DNA of 64,000 nucleotides from Sphingobacteriales bacterium (GCA_027486795.1 JAIXOI010000048.1:62001-126000); one strand, 5' to 3'. Positions 34,297 to 44,020 are shown, counted from the stretch's first letter. Numbers and translations are program-made. Notes: generated by a model not told the origin, from the letters alone.

Positions 34297-37200
34297 TTAC
34301 TCTAACACCAGTTTATGCACAAATGTTTGTTGAGCGCTGCGCACCACCACCAGATAAGTACCCGATGGATGAGTTGATATGTCCAACGGCTCATTAAGAT
34401 TGATTACGCTAGCCACCTTTTGCTGGTGCAACAATACTCCGAGCATATTATACACATCAATAGTTATATCCGAAGGCTGGTAAAACAAGCCTCGCAGCAA
34501 TACTTGGCCTTTTGTGGGGTTGGGGTACAAGGTTACATACGATTTAGGACCATCAATCTCTCTAATAGCGGTTGTATCGCGCGTTGGCTCGGTGCATATA
34601 TCCTTCAACGGAAACTGGCCAACACCGTAACCTACCATAAACTGGTGGGTAAACTTTTCGCCAAAGTTTGGTTCGAAAACTTTTATGGCTGTATTGTTGG
34701 CATAATTCCTAAAACGCACTGTTCCGTTGCCATCATTGCTCAAAAAGAAATTTAAACCATCTTCTTGCGAATCGAAAAAGGAAAGTTTGTAGCACCCTGG
34801 GCTAAACCTAAAGGTATCGTTTACAGTGGTATTGTTTGGGAAATTATCGCCAGCATGAACAATGCTGTCGTTCTCGTCGGTAATATTAAAAGAAGTTGCA
34901 GCCCCGGCAGCATTGGTTTTAGTGGCCATTATAAATACTGAATCGTAAATTGGCACCATCTGGAATGCACTGCTGGCGGTGTTATTTGTTTTGTTTTGGT
35001 CGCCACGGCCATTTGGGTAATCAACCGTTACGTGAAAACGAGGATTGCTTACATCCAAGCCATTCCAATCAAAGGTTGGCAAAGTTACTTCAGTTTCTTC
35101 CAAAAATCCTAAGCTACCGGTCCAGGTGTAATAGCAATCGAAGCCACCATCAACCCCGAACGAAAAATCGGCTTGGGTAAGTGTTTCAGAACCATTGTTG
35201 CGTATACGAACCACCGGGTAGTTGCATACAGGGTTGTAGCGGGTATACTCGTCGGTAGTACTTGGCGATACAATGTCCATTAGCTCCACATCGCGTTCAA
35301 AATTTGGCTCGCCATAGCTTACCAACTGTATGTGTAGTATGTTATAACCATAGTCGTCAGATTCTACGGTGTACAATAGTTCAGCACTGCTACTGCCTTC
35401 AGCAATATAGGGCGTAAGCTCGTGGTCGTATTGGTCAACGGGTTCACCAGGGCACCACCCTGCTCTATCAAACAACCAAGAGCCTCCTTGCGGGAATACT
35501 GGAATCTGGCCACAATCAGTCCAGTTTTGCCAACTACTCACCTGTATACCATTGGCATATACTTGGTGTGTTTTAGGACAAAACTCGGCACAATTAGTCG
35601 GGTTATCCCAGTGGTGACCACTGGCGCGCGTTTTGAGCCTAAAAGTGCTCGCTGCTGGGTCGAGGGTAATGGTTTTGGGTAGCAGGGTTTGGTCGGTATT
35701 GCTTAGGTAATAATCGCCTTTCCAAACATTCTCCACCTTTATCACATCGCGTGCTGGCGTGCCATGAATAAAAATAAACTTCAAATCCAACAGCTCCTGC
35801 CAGTTGCCCGCCGATAAGTGCACCGAATCGGATAACAAAGGGCGGTAATCGGTTACATCGTAAGTCCAAGTAAAACCATCGCCTAAATCCAAGCCATTGC
35901 CATACGGGGTAATAAATCGGCCTATTTCATATTGTTCAACCACTTCAAATCGCTCATAATAAGGCAAGGTAGTTTTTATCAAACTATCCACCGCTGTAAC
36001 AAGCGTAGAGTCGGTGGCATTGCCATTGGCATCGTACACATAGCTATTGTAGTAGGGAGGCCAATAATAGAAAGTATCCGTAGGAGATGTTGGGTTTGCT
36101 GCATTGGTAAATACCTGAACCGTAAGTGGAGCCTGCTCAATAGTATCCACAACAACCACCGTAACAGTATCTTGCAAAAAGCTACCTTGCTCAAAAACTA
36201 CTTGCGGGCGTAAATCACTATACTGATAGTTGCGGAAACCTTCATTATTAAACAAAGTGCTCCAACGCGGTGCACCCCACATTTGGCCGTCAAAGCTGTT
36301 GGGGCTTGCATCGGTAGCTACTAGTCCAGTTCCTTCATCAAACTTATAGTAGGCGCGCAAGTTTTGATAGTTGGGGTGCGTGGCGTCAATGTCTTTATAC
36401 ATCCATTGTTTCACAGTATTTACATCCAACGCCTTATCCCAAACCTGAAACTCATTTATCAGTCCATCATAAAACAGTCCGCCATTCGCACCTGAGCCGA
36501 TTCTGAATTTAACAATACCGTCCATTAAGGCAGTTTTGTTATTAAAGCTCAACCAAACGTTACCATTCAAATATATGCGCATCAAACCCGTGGCCACATC
36601 CTTTGTAAAGGCCCAGTGGTTCCATTTACCTTCAAAAAGCGATGCATTAGCTGCTTTGCTAGCCCTATCGCCTAAGGTGCCGTTTGTACCTGCATCCCAA
36701 TAAACTTTGGCATCGCCCCAAGGCAAATGACAGTTCAAAACTCTAATGCCATCGGCATTGATACCTTCAAAAATGATATCGTTCTGGGGTTGCAGGGCGG
36801 CATCGCCATACTGCCAAAAGCTAATGGTTATATGGCTATCAACGGAATTAAACACAGCTGCTGGTATCTCTATGTAGTCGGCCCCTTCAAAATCGAGCAC
36901 CTTATCATTGCCAGTTGCCTCTTTGGTGCTTTCAAAGCCACAATTGTCGGCAGCCAAGGTGTAGTCGGTGCCGTTAGTGCTGTTATCGAAACTAAAGCGC
37001 ACTAGAATATTCGAAGTGCCATCCCAATTGAAAGGCGCTACAAAAGCCAACGAATTGAAACCGCTGGTAAGTGCTTGGCTGAATTGATAAACCGTGGTAA
37101 AACTATTGGGCAATGTAGTATTAGCAGTAAGTGTATCGGCAGCAGTAGATGCAAAATCGACCCTTAATTTATTCAAAAAGCTACCGGGTACGTTTACATT

Positions 37201-37752
37201 CAACCTAAGGCCTGTAATGTTTCCGGTGGTAAGCCCAGCTGCGGTCAACTCGCTTGCACGCCATAGATAATAAGCCTCACCATCGGTTTGGCTGCTGCGC
37301 AAAGTTGCACTGGTGTTGCTAGCCGCTGCACCCACGGTTGCTGTGGTAAGCGAAAGCGTATCGGTATAGTTTATAGTGGTTTCTAGCCTAGGTACATACA
37401 AGTATGATGGGCTGGTGATATAGCCAAACGTATCGGGACTGGCGCCATCTACAATAAAGCTTGGCTGTTGTTTCAATGTTGAGTCGTAAATACCCAAGTG
37501 GTCGTATAGGAAAGTATGGGTAGTATAGTCCCACTCGCCGCAGGCAGGGCTCTGTGCAGGGTTGCACTTCAGGGTATATTGCATCAATATTTTCTGGTAC
37601 CGCTCGGTTGCTGCCGGAAAATTGAACCAATAATCTTGTTTGCTACCAAAAGTAAACGTTTGCAGCACGGTAGTGTCAGCAGCCGTTTGCCCAGACATGA
37701 AATTGAAGCCAAACAACAAAGCGAGGAGGAGTAATAAACGCATAATGAGCAT
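34297..37752 (-). CDS. PNGase F-like secreted amidase with inserted LamG domain and T9SS sorting domain
   Basis: The 1151-residue protein has a signal peptide (hydrophobic to about residue 22). An N-terminal PNGase F-like segment carries CGEWDY with Asp75, which matches the catalytic Asp60 region of Flavobacterium PNGase F. A LamG/concanavalin-like domain follows at about 285-475 (YIEIPAAVFN, KWNHWAFTKD, INEFQVWDKAL). A second PNGase F-like segment at about 590-840 contains RASGHHWDNPTNCAEFC, the usual site of the second catalytic acid. The tail, VTLYPNPTKGQVLL to FVHKLVLE, is a T9SS domain. The known family removes N-glycans from glycoproteins; this substrate is inferred. ATG 37752 or 37743 are both possible starts. 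Confidence 0.85.
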   Translation of the reverse strand: MLIMRLLLLLALLFGFNFMSGQTAADTTVLQTFTFGSKQDYWFNFPAATERYQKILMQYTLKCNPAQSPACGEWDYTTHTFLYDHLGIYDSTLKQQPSFIVDGASPDTFGYITSPSYLYVPRLETTINYTDTLSLTTATVGAAASNTSATLRSSQTDGEAYYLWRASELTAAGLTTGNITGLRLNVNVPGSFLNKLRVDFASTAADTLTANTTLPNSFTTVYQFSQALTSGFNSLAFVAPFNWDGTSNILVRFSFDNSTNGTDYTLAADNCGFESTKEATGNDKVLDFEGADYIEIPAAVFNSVDSHITISFWQYGDAALQPQNDIIFEGINADGIRVLNCHLPWGDAKVYWDAGTNGTLGDRASKAANASLFEGKWNHWAFTKDVATGLMRIYLNGNVWLSFNNKTALMDGIVKFRIGSGANGGLFYDGLINEFQVWDKALDVNTVKQWMYKDIDATHPNYQNLRAYYKFDEGTGLVATDASPNSFDGQMWGAPRWSTLFNNEGFRNYQYSDLRPQVVFEQGSFLQDTVTVVVVDTIEQAPLTVQVFTNAANPTSPTDTFYYWPPYYNSYVYDANGNATDSTLVTAVDSLIKTTLPYYERFEVVEQYEIGRFITPYGNGLDLGDGFTWTYDVTDYRPLLSDSVHLSAGNWQELLDLKFIFIHGTPARDVIKVENVWKGDYYLSNTDQTLLPKTITLDPAASTFRLKTRASGHHWDNPTNCAEFCPKTHQVYANGIQVSSWQNWTDCGQIPVFPQGGSWLFDRAGWCPGEPVDQYDHELTPYIAEGSSSAELLYTVESDDYGYNILHIQLVSYGEPNFERDVELMDIVSPSTTDEYTRYNPVCNYPVVRIRNNGSETLTQADFSFGVDGGFDCYYTWTGSLGFLEETEVTLPTFDWNGLDVSNPRFHVTVDYPNGRGDQNKTNNTASSAFQMVPIYDSVFIMATKTNAAGAATSFNITDENDSIVHAGDNFPNNTTVNDTFRFSPGCYKLSFFDSQEDGLNFFLSNDGNGTVRFRNYANNTAIKVFEPNFGEKFTHQFMVGYGVGQFPLKDICTEPTRDTTAIREIDGPKSYVTLYPNPTKGQVLLRGLFYQPSDITIDVYNMLGVLLHQQKVASVINLNEPLDISTHPSGTYLVVVRSAQQTFVHKLVLE

Positions 37753-37898
37753 GTTTTCAATGGGATAGATGGCTAAAATAACCTTTTTTAACCTTAAGTT
37801 AAAGTTAATTGAAGCTTTTTATAAACTAGCCCAAAGCTAGGCCCCAAGCCAATAACCACGAAAAATGGACTGCACGACAAAACCAGCATAAAAAGCCG

Positions 37899-37906
37899 TA
37901 TTTTTG
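37899..37906 (+). promoter_or_regulatory. -7 box (TATTTTTG) immediately before era
   Basis: TATTTTTG matches TAnnTTTG and ends four bases before the era ATG, so transcription would start at or beside the start codon (leaderless or nearly so). Confidence 0.5.
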
Positions 37907-37910
37907 CAAA

Positions 37911-38813
37911 ATGGAAAGTAGTGCTCCACACCGTGCTGGTTTTATTAATATCATAGGGAGGCCCAATGTGGGCAAGAGTACCTTAATGAACGCACTGGTA
38001 GGTGAGCACTTATCTGTTATCAGCCCAAAGGCGCAAACTACCAGGCACCGTATTTTAGGTTTGGTAAATGGCGATGACTACCAACTGGTGTTCAGCGATA
38101 CGCCTGGTATTATTCACGAACCCAAGTATGCCTTACACAAGGCCATGAACGAGTTTGTGAAAATATCTTTGGAAGATGCGGATGTGCTGCTCTTTATCTC
38201 GGAAATATACGAGCACCCCACAGACCTAGCCAATGTATTGACTGCTTTGCAAGGCGTAACTGCCCGAAAACTGCTATTGCTAAATAAAGTAGACCAAGCT
38301 AAAGGCGACAGAGTGGCCGAGCTCACCCAAGCCTGGAAGGATACAGAACTGTTTGAAGAAATTATCCCCATTTCGGCACAAGAAAACCTTGGGTTGGATG
38401 TGGTGATGGCTAAGATAGTTGAGAACCTGCCCGAAAGCCCACCGTACTATGCTAAAGATGAACTGACAGATAAGCCTGAACGCTTTTTTGTATCGGAAAT
38501 AATAAGGGGGAAAATATTTACTACTTACAGCAAAGAGATACCATACTGTACCGAAGTAATAATTGAAAGCTTTAAGGATGAGCCTGATATCACACGAATA
38601 AGCGCCGTTATCTTTGTGGAGCGAAATTCACAGAAACCAATAGTAATTGGTAAAGGCGGAGATAAGTTGAAAAAAGTAGGCACCGAATCGCGATTAGAGA
38701 TGGAGGAGTTTTTGGGTCGAAAGGTATTTTTAGAACTGTTTGTAAAAGTAAAGGAAAACTGGCGCAACGACCCTCGGCTGCTTAAAAGCCTCGGGTACGA
38801 CCAGAGTAAATAA
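37911..38813 (+). CDS. era: GTPase Era
   Basis: The 300-residue ribosome-assembly GTPase binds 16S rRNA near its 3' end. G1 is GRPNVGKST, G2/effector includes TTRHRI, G3 is DTPG, G4 is NKVD, and the C-terminal KH domain contains VIGKGGDKLKKVG. Length is normal. It is followed 146 bases later by der in the same direction. The only ATG that keeps the N-terminal strand (GFINIIGRPNVG) is 37911. Confidence 0.96.
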   Translation: MESSAPHRAGFINIIGRPNVGKSTLMNALVGEHLSVISPKAQTTRHRILGLVNGDDYQLVFSDTPGIIHEPKYALHKAMNEFVKISLEDADVLLFISEIYEHPTDLANVLTALQGVTARKLLLLNKVDQAKGDRVAELTQAWKDTELFEEIIPISAQENLGLDVVMAKIVENLPESPPYYAKDELTDKPERFFVSEIIRGKIFTTYSKEIPYCTEVIIESFKDEPDITRISAVIFVERNSQKPIVIGKGGDKLKKVGTESRLEMEEFLGRKVFLELFVKVKENWRNDPRLLKSLGYDQSK

Positions 38814-38959
38814 AAAATAACAAATAAGAGATGAGAAATTAGAAATAGAAATTACACTAAATAGCGTAATGTCTTTTTGTTCTTTCTTGTTCTAAACACA
38901 ATTAAAAAAAATGACACTGGGCTTTTCTCATTTGTCATTTCAACTTTCATATTTGAATC

Positions 38960-40276
38960 ATGGGTTTTACAGTAGCTATAGTCGGACGACCAAACGTAGG
39001 TAAGTCAACATTTTTTAACCGCTTAGTGGGCGATAGACAAGCCATTGTTGAGAACATTAGTGGCGTTACCCGCGATCGCCAATATGGCACCTCGTACTGG
39101 AACGGTCGTAACTTTGATGTGGTAGATACTGGAGGATTTGTGAAACACAGCGAAGATGTGTTTGAGAAAGCAATACGCACCCAAGTTGAAATTGCCATAC
39201 AAGAAGCATCTGCCATTGTATTTTTGGTTGATACTACCACCGGTGTAACAGATTTGGACCAAGAAATGGCCAACATGTTGCGTAAATCGCCAAAGCGGGT
39301 GTTTTTGGCTGTGAATAAGTGCGATAACCAGCAACGCCTTTTAGACGCAAATGAATTTTACAGCTTGGGTTTTAAAGATTTGTATCCGCTGGCCGCAATT
39401 AGTGGTGCAGGTACTGGCGAGTTATTAGATGCATTGACCCAACTAATAACAGAAGACCAACCAGAAGATCAATTTGAGGGCATGCCCAAAATTGCTATCG
39501 TTGGCCAACCAAACGTGGGCAAATCATCATTATTGAATGCTCTAATTGGCCAAGAGCGTAATATTGTTACCCCTATTGCCGGCACCACTCGCGATGCCAC
39601 GCATACACATTACAACATGTATGGCAAAGACTTGGTGCTTTTGGATACCGCTGGTATTCGTAAAAAAAGCAAGGTATTTGAGCAGCTAGAGTTTTACAGC
39701 GTTATCCGTGCCATAAAAGCAATTGACGAATCTGACGTGTGTATAGTAGTATTAGATGCCACCCTAGGCATTGAAGGTCAGGATTTGAGCATCATTGGCC
39801 AAGTGGAGCGCAAAAAGAAAGGATTGGTCATAGCCGTAAACAAATGGGATTTGGTAGAAGACAAAGACACCAACACCAGCAAAAAGTTTGAAGAGGCCAT
39901 TTTGCACCGCCTGCAACCATTTACCGATGTGCCAATTCTATTTATCTCGGTACTAGAGAAACAGCGCATTCACAAAGTGCTGGATACTGCCCTTGAAGTA
40001 TACAAAAACCGCACCCGCCGCATCCCAGGTAGCCAATTGAACGATGTTATGCTGGATGCAATCGAGAAAAACCACCCCCCAGCATACAAAGGAAAGTTTA
40101 TAAAGATAAAGTATGTGAGCCAGTTGCCTACCCCTTCACCTAACTTTGCATTTTTTGGCAATAACGTTAAATATATACGCGAGAACTACAAAAACTATCT
40201 GGAGAACAAATTACGCGAGTCGTTTGATTTTAATGGAGTACCCATAATATTGGTATTCAGAGACAAAGCAAACTAA
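38960..40276 (+). CDS. der: GTPase Der (EngA)
   Basis: The 438-residue protein has two consecutive GTPase domains: GRPNVGKSTFF (about residues 8-18) with DTGG and NKCD, and GQPNVGKSSLL (about 181-191) with DTAGIRKKSK and NKWD. A C-terminal KH-like domain follows. It acts in 50S subunit assembly. CATATTTG, one mismatch from the -7 consensus, ends four bases before the ATG, the same arrangement as era. The two ribosome-assembly GTPases sit side by side but are separated by AT-rich sequence. Confidence 0.96.
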   Translation: MGFTVAIVGRPNVGKSTFFNRLVGDRQAIVENISGVTRDRQYGTSYWNGRNFDVVDTGGFVKHSEDVFEKAIRTQVEIAIQEASAIVFLVDTTTGVTDLDQEMANMLRKSPKRVFLAVNKCDNQQRLLDANEFYSLGFKDLYPLAAISGAGTGELLDALTQLITEDQPEDQFEGMPKIAIVGQPNVGKSSLLNALIGQERNIVTPIAGTTRDATHTHYNMYGKDLVLLDTAGIRKKSKVFEQLEFYSVIRAIKAIDESDVCIVVLDATLGIEGQDLSIIGQVERKKKGLVIAVNKWDLVEDKDTNTSKKFEEAILHRLQPFTDVPILFISVLEKQRIHKVLDTALEVYKNRTRRIPGSQLNDVMLDAIEKNHPPAYKGKFIKIKYVSQLPTPSPNFAFFGNNVKYIRENYKNYLENKLRESFDFNGVPIILVFRDKAN

Positions 40277-40409
40277 CAGCTGTTGGTATCCCTTTTAGTA
40301 AAGTGGTGATAAAAACATTAATATTGCGAATGCCGCATCGCTGCCACTAAAAGGTTTAGGGCTCCCTTACAGCAAATGTATCAACATACAACCTAAAATC
40401 ATCTTCCAA

Positions 40410-40718
40410 ATGAAAAAAATCATGCAATTGTCGTTTGCCGTTTTTTGCGCGGCAGTAATGCTAGCAAGCTGTAGCGGAGACACCCTAGAGGCCGATGTAG
40501 CCAAAACCAAAGCTTACCTTTGCAAAGGCATGGAGCTTGGCAAAAAAGCCCAAGCTGGCGACGAAGCCGCTATGGCCGAAATTGAAACATTGGGCAAAGA
40601 ATTGGAAACCTACATGGCAACCCTTAAAGAAAAATACCCTGAAGGCTCTGAACAAGCCGATGCTTTTGAAGTAGAAATGAAAAAAATAATGGCCGACCCA
40701 GAAGGCTCTTGCAAATAA
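40410..40718 (+). CDS. Small helical lipoprotein
   Basis: The 102-residue protein has a signal peptide and lipobox MLASC (Cys21). The mature part is almost entirely alpha-helical, rich in Lys, Glu and Ala (TKAYLCKGMELGKKAQ, IETLGKELETYMATLKEKY), with an internal cysteine and a terminal SCK. Related short lipoproteins are common in Bacteroidota, with no known role. It is followed by a terminator. Confidence 0.75.
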   Translation: MKKIMQLSFAVFCAAVMLASCSGDTLEADVAKTKAYLCKGMELGKKAQAGDEAAMAEIETLGKELETYMATLKEKYPEGSEQADAFEVEMKKIMADPEGSCK

Positions 40719-40741
40719 GCAGCAAGTAAGCAACCAAAAAT

Positions 40742-40783
40742 AAAAATGCCTGCCAAGTTAGTCACTAGGCGGGCATTTTTATG
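40742..40783 (+). terminator. Terminator after the small helical lipoprotein gene
   Basis: AAAAATGCCTGCC and GGCGGGCATTTTT pair over 13 bases with one mismatch and a 13-base loop. Confidence 0.8.
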
Positions 40784-41320
40784 CGCGTGTTAGATTGTAG
40801 ACAAAAAAATAGCCCACACAGTATAAAACAGGGTTTTCGAAAAAACCTCTAAAAATCAGGGTTGAAGGAGCTGCCAAAGTTTTGTAATCCCGCTGTCTCA
40901 CTTGGAGAATCAATAACCGAAGTTATTAATTCGGGCCCGCCATTACCTTTACAAACCGACCTCCATGTGATAAAATGTTAAGTTTTCGAACCAAAAAATT
41001 TATACCGAGTGGGCCGACGCAAAGCGTCTAGATTTTATACAAAGAACGTTGTTCAAAATTGTCTCTAATTCAACTAAAGTACAAAACGGCCTACCAAAAG
41101 GCAATTAATAGCAAGGGTATTTTGATTTTTGTTGATAACTTTTCCGACATGTCACATTCAATAAATGTGTACACGCCATCAGTCATTTACAACAAATGAA
41201 GCCAAATAGTGTTTAACATTTTATACACTGGCTCAAATTTTTTTGTGGTCGCATACCCACTAAGAATTCATGTATTGTAAGGATTTTCTTATTTTGCCAA
41301 TAGATACGCGAAGGAAGTTT
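40784..41320. other. Intergenic interval without a recognisable gene
   Basis: It is AT-rich. I found no convincing frame, RNA fold or repeat copy. GTTTTCGAAAAAAC (40832-40845) is a small hairpin, and AATAACCGAAGTTATT (40911-40926) is a second palindromic stretch. GAAGGAAG, ending three bases before the ATG at 41321, is one of the few Shine-Dalgarno-like sites in the window. Confidence 0.4.
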
Positions 41321-42676
41321 ATGAATGGAGTTTTCAAATTAAATTTTAGGGTTTTAGTAAGTTTTATACTACTAGTGTTTTGTTCAGTCAACGCTCAGTC
41401 GCAAGACCTAGAGGGCGAAGAAGATGATACTACTGTAATAGTGGCGATAGTAGATGTGGCTCCACTTTTAGAGAAAGCAAAACTGAACTTCGAATCGGAG
41501 AACTACAACAAGGCAATCGAATACCTCGATTCTGCCGTGTTAAAAATGAACAATACCAATCTCGAGATACAATATTGGCTAGCCAAAAGCAATTATGCCC
41601 TTGGCCGCTACAAACAAGCTAGGGTTGATGCGGTTAAGTTTTTGGAGTTTGCTGATGCCAATTTACACTTGGGCTACCTTGAAATAACCCAGATTAAAGC
41701 CGATGTAGATGCAAAGATAGGTGTGGAAGATACCGTGGTTCGCGATGTGTCAAATTTAGTGGGGGGTGGCTTTACCGAAAGCGAGACTTGGGATTTTGCC
41801 CGAAAAACAGGCAACTTACAAGCATACCGAAACTACATTAAATTCTACCCCGATGGTCCCCATGTGGCAGAGGCTAAATCAATAGTTGAGTTTCAAGAAA
41901 AGCTAAATCAAGAACCCAGTAAACTATTGGCTGAGGCCGTAAAACGCGGCGATATGAAAATGGTGCGCGACTTGTTGGACAGAGGTGCAGATGTAAACTA
42001 CGCCGAAAACTATACCCGCATATTTGAGCGTTCCGAAGGTAAAGTATATGAAATAAACTTCGAAATGCCACTTTACGCGGCAGTAATGAAAATGGACTAC
42101 GCCATGACCAAGTTTTTACTTGAAAATGGTGCCGATCCAAACCGTTTTGTTTACCGCAAAGTTTATACTTACCAATCTGGAGGAAAGAGCAAAACTATAT
42201 TGGAAAGTCTTATCATTGCGACTTCGCAAAACGGCCGCTACCCCAATCACGATGATCAACTGATTGAATTGATAGACCTAATGCTGAAGCATGGTTTAGA
42301 TGTTAACTTTTATAATGGCTCACCACTAAGCACTGCTGTATACTACCACGATGCAAAAAAATATAGACGTACCAAACTGATTAGGTACTTGTTAAGAAAA
42401 GGAGCCGACCCGAAACTGTTTGGCTGGAACGATGGCGAACGCAGCGCCTTGGATATTGCTAAAGAGCGCGAAGACAAGCGAATGCTGCAAACCCTTAAGG
42501 AAAAACGATATAAAACAATCAGAAAAGAACTTGCTAAAAAGCAGCTCGAAAAACTTAAACAATACCGTAAAGAGCAGATAGAACTCGAAAAGCAGGCCAA
42601 AGAGAAGGCCAAGCAAGAAAAGTTACTGCAGCAGCAAAACGAAAACAATACCGCACCAAGTACCCCCAAACCTTAG
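41321..42676 (+). CDS. Exported TPR-ankyrin repeat protein
   Basis: About 451 residues from MNGVFKLN, with a signal peptide ending SVNAQSQ. An N-terminal TPR-like segment (LNFESENYNKAIEYLDSAV, ALGRYKQARVDAV) is followed by three or four ankyrin repeats (DLLDRGADVN, FLLENGADPN, LMLKHGLDVN, YLLRKGADPK), and a highly charged Lys/Glu/Gln C-terminal coil of about 70 residues. Both repeat types bind proteins, so a periplasmic scaffold is likely. The frame also opens at 41270, but the signal peptide and the GGAAG before 41321 support the later start. It precedes the Rof-like gene. Confidence 0.8.
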   Translation: MNGVFKLNFRVLVSFILLVFCSVNAQSQDLEGEEDDTTVIVAIVDVAPLLEKAKLNFESENYNKAIEYLDSAVLKMNNTNLEIQYWLAKSNYALGRYKQARVDAVKFLEFADANLHLGYLEITQIKADVDAKIGVEDTVVRDVSNLVGGGFTESETWDFARKTGNLQAYRNYIKFYPDGPHVAEAKSIVEFQEKLNQEPSKLLAEAVKRGDMKMVRDLLDRGADVNYAENYTRIFERSEGKVYEINFEMPLYAAVMKMDYAMTKFLLENGADPNRFVYRKVYTYQSGGKSKTILESLIIATSQNGRYPNHDDQLIELIDLMLKHGLDVNFYNGSPLSTAVYYHDAKKYRRTKLIRYLLRKGADPKLFGWNDGERSALDIAKEREDKRMLQTLKEKRYKTIRKELAKKQLEKLKQYRKEQIELEKQAKEKAKQEKLLQQQNENNTAPSTPKP

Positions 42677-42698
42677 GAATTATTTGGACCCGTAACGG

Positions 42699-42726
42699 GT
42701 TATGTTTGTGTATCAACAAACATAAC
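42699..42726 (+). promoter_or_regulatory. Perfect 11-bp hairpin/operator abutting the Rof-like start codon, overlapping a -7 box
   Basis: GTTATGTTTGT (42699-42709) pairs with ACAAACATAAC (42716-42726), one base before the ATG at 42728. The left arm contains TATGTTTG (42701-42708), a TAnnTTTG match. The inverted repeat could be a protein-binding operator on the promoter or, in a longer transcript, a hairpin hiding the translation start. Confidence 0.6.
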
Positions 42727-42727
42727 G

Positions 42728-42976
42728 ATGACCGAAAAATACGACCCAATTGCCTGTGGACTTTATGACCGTTTGGAAGCTGAAGCCACTTTAAAACATA
42801 CCGTGCGCCTTACTGTAAAAGAAGATGATGGCGCGGTGCACCAAGTTATAGGCCTTATTCGTACTTTCAGCGCACACAACGGTGTTGAACACCTAATTAT
42901 GGAAGACAATACCAAAATTAGGCTCGATAAAGTAACACACTTAAACGGTCAGTTGTTTGTAGCAGATATAGCCTAA
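42728..42976 (+). CDS. Rho-binding antiterminator-like protein (Rof/YaeO family)
   Basis: The 82-residue protein matches the Rof pattern: YDPIACGLYDRLEAEATLKH at the start, followed by an Sm-like beta barrel ending in NTKIRLDKVTHLNGQ. E. coli Rof binds the Rho primary RNA site and inhibits Rho-dependent termination. The role in Bacteroidota is inferred. A perfect hairpin overlapping a promoter box immediately precedes the ATG, suggesting tight control. It converges with the AEC transporter gene, overlapping by four bases. Confidence 0.8.
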   Translation: MTEKYDPIACGLYDRLEAEATLKHTVRLTVKEDDGAVHQVIGLIRTFSAHNGVEHLIMEDNTKIRLDKVTHLNGQLFVADIA

Positions 42977-43887
42977 ATAGCACTGCCCATAACCCAATAC
43001 CAAAACAGTAAGGTACCAAAAGCTAAAGGTATGCCTATGCCAACAAACAAGCTGGCAAGCCGTGGGTTGAGGTTGTTTTGCGATGCTAGTATAGCACCCG
43101 TAATCATGGGTGCCATTGCCGCCTCCATAACACTTACTTGTGCCGGAATACCCTGCATTTTAATGCCAATTACAAAAATGGCGTAAATACTAGCAGGTGC
43201 GAGCAGCAGTTTGTAAGTTAGCCCAACCCTAAGCGCTTTGCCCAAACCATTAAGTTTATCAAACTTTAACTGCATACCTACCGATAGCAACGCCAAAGGA
43301 GTGATGGTGCGCCCCAAAGGCTCCAATATATCGCGGGTTAGCTCAGTATGATGGAAGTCGATAGCCTTTAAAAGCAGCGCAGCAATAAATGCCAACATCG
43401 GCGGAAAAGTAAATAACTTGTGAGCCATTGCCGTTATTGATGGAGTGCCCGAGCTGTACCAAACCGCAACCCAAATGCCAAGGGTGCTCAATACTAAAAA
43501 CGAACCTGGTTGATCTACCAACAGTGCTTGTTGTAAACCATCCTTGCCATAGAGCGCTTCTATAATGGGGAAACCGATAAATGAGGAATTGAAAAGCCCG
43601 CAACATAAAATAATGCAGCCAATGGTAGCTTTGTCAAAGCCCAACGGCTTTCCCCAAAGCCCAAAAATAATCCAAGCTAATACGAATACTATCCAAGCGG
43701 TAGATATGGGAACCAAACTAGTTAAGCTCCAATCCATTTCGGGCAAATACAAGAGGCTAAGGGCTGGTAGCGATACACCCAACACAAATTGGTTGAGCGC
43801 TAAGTGCGCATCTTTGGCAAACCAACCGGCACGCCGCAACAAAATGCCTAAAACCAGACTTACGAATATGAGTAACAAATTGGTCAT
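42973..43887 (-). CDS. AEC family (auxin efflux carrier-type) permease
   Basis: The 304-residue integral membrane protein has about ten hydrophobic helices. The conserved N-terminal LNQFVLGVSLPALSLLYL and the mid-protein CGLFNSSFIGFPIIEALYG (asparagine-containing crossover) are typical of bacterial AEC/malonate-type transporters, and PLALLSVGMQL in the second half repeats the fold. The substrate cannot be read from sequence; relatives export or import organic acids or amino acids. It is convergent with the Rof-like gene. Confidence 0.88.
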   Translation of the reverse strand: MTNLLLIFVSLVLGILLRRAGWFAKDAHLALNQFVLGVSLPALSLLYLPEMDWSLTSLVPISTAWIVFVLAWIIFGLWGKPLGFDKATIGCIILCCGLFNSSFIGFPIIEALYGKDGLQQALLVDQPGSFLVLSTLGIWVAVWYSSGTPSITAMAHKLFTFPPMLAFIAALLLKAIDFHHTELTRDILEPLGRTITPLALLSVGMQLKFDKLNGLGKALRVGLTYKLLLAPASIYAIFVIGIKMQGIPAQVSVMEAAMAPMITGAILASQNNLNPRLASLFVGIGIPLAFGTLLFWYWVMGSAI

Positions 43888-44020
43888 GTAGATACAAACC
43901 TAGCCAATTAAAACAAGGCAGATAACAGTAGTCAAAAAAAATGTGGTTTTGCTAAACATAAACTTGAATCTTTGATTTGGCGGAACTATCTTACCTATGC
44001 AACAAGAACAGAACTATAAT

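Noticed and set aside
40784-41320. Small RNA gene in the gap before the ankyrin protein
   Set aside because: Only short palindromes were seen, with no promoter-terminator pair enclosing them.
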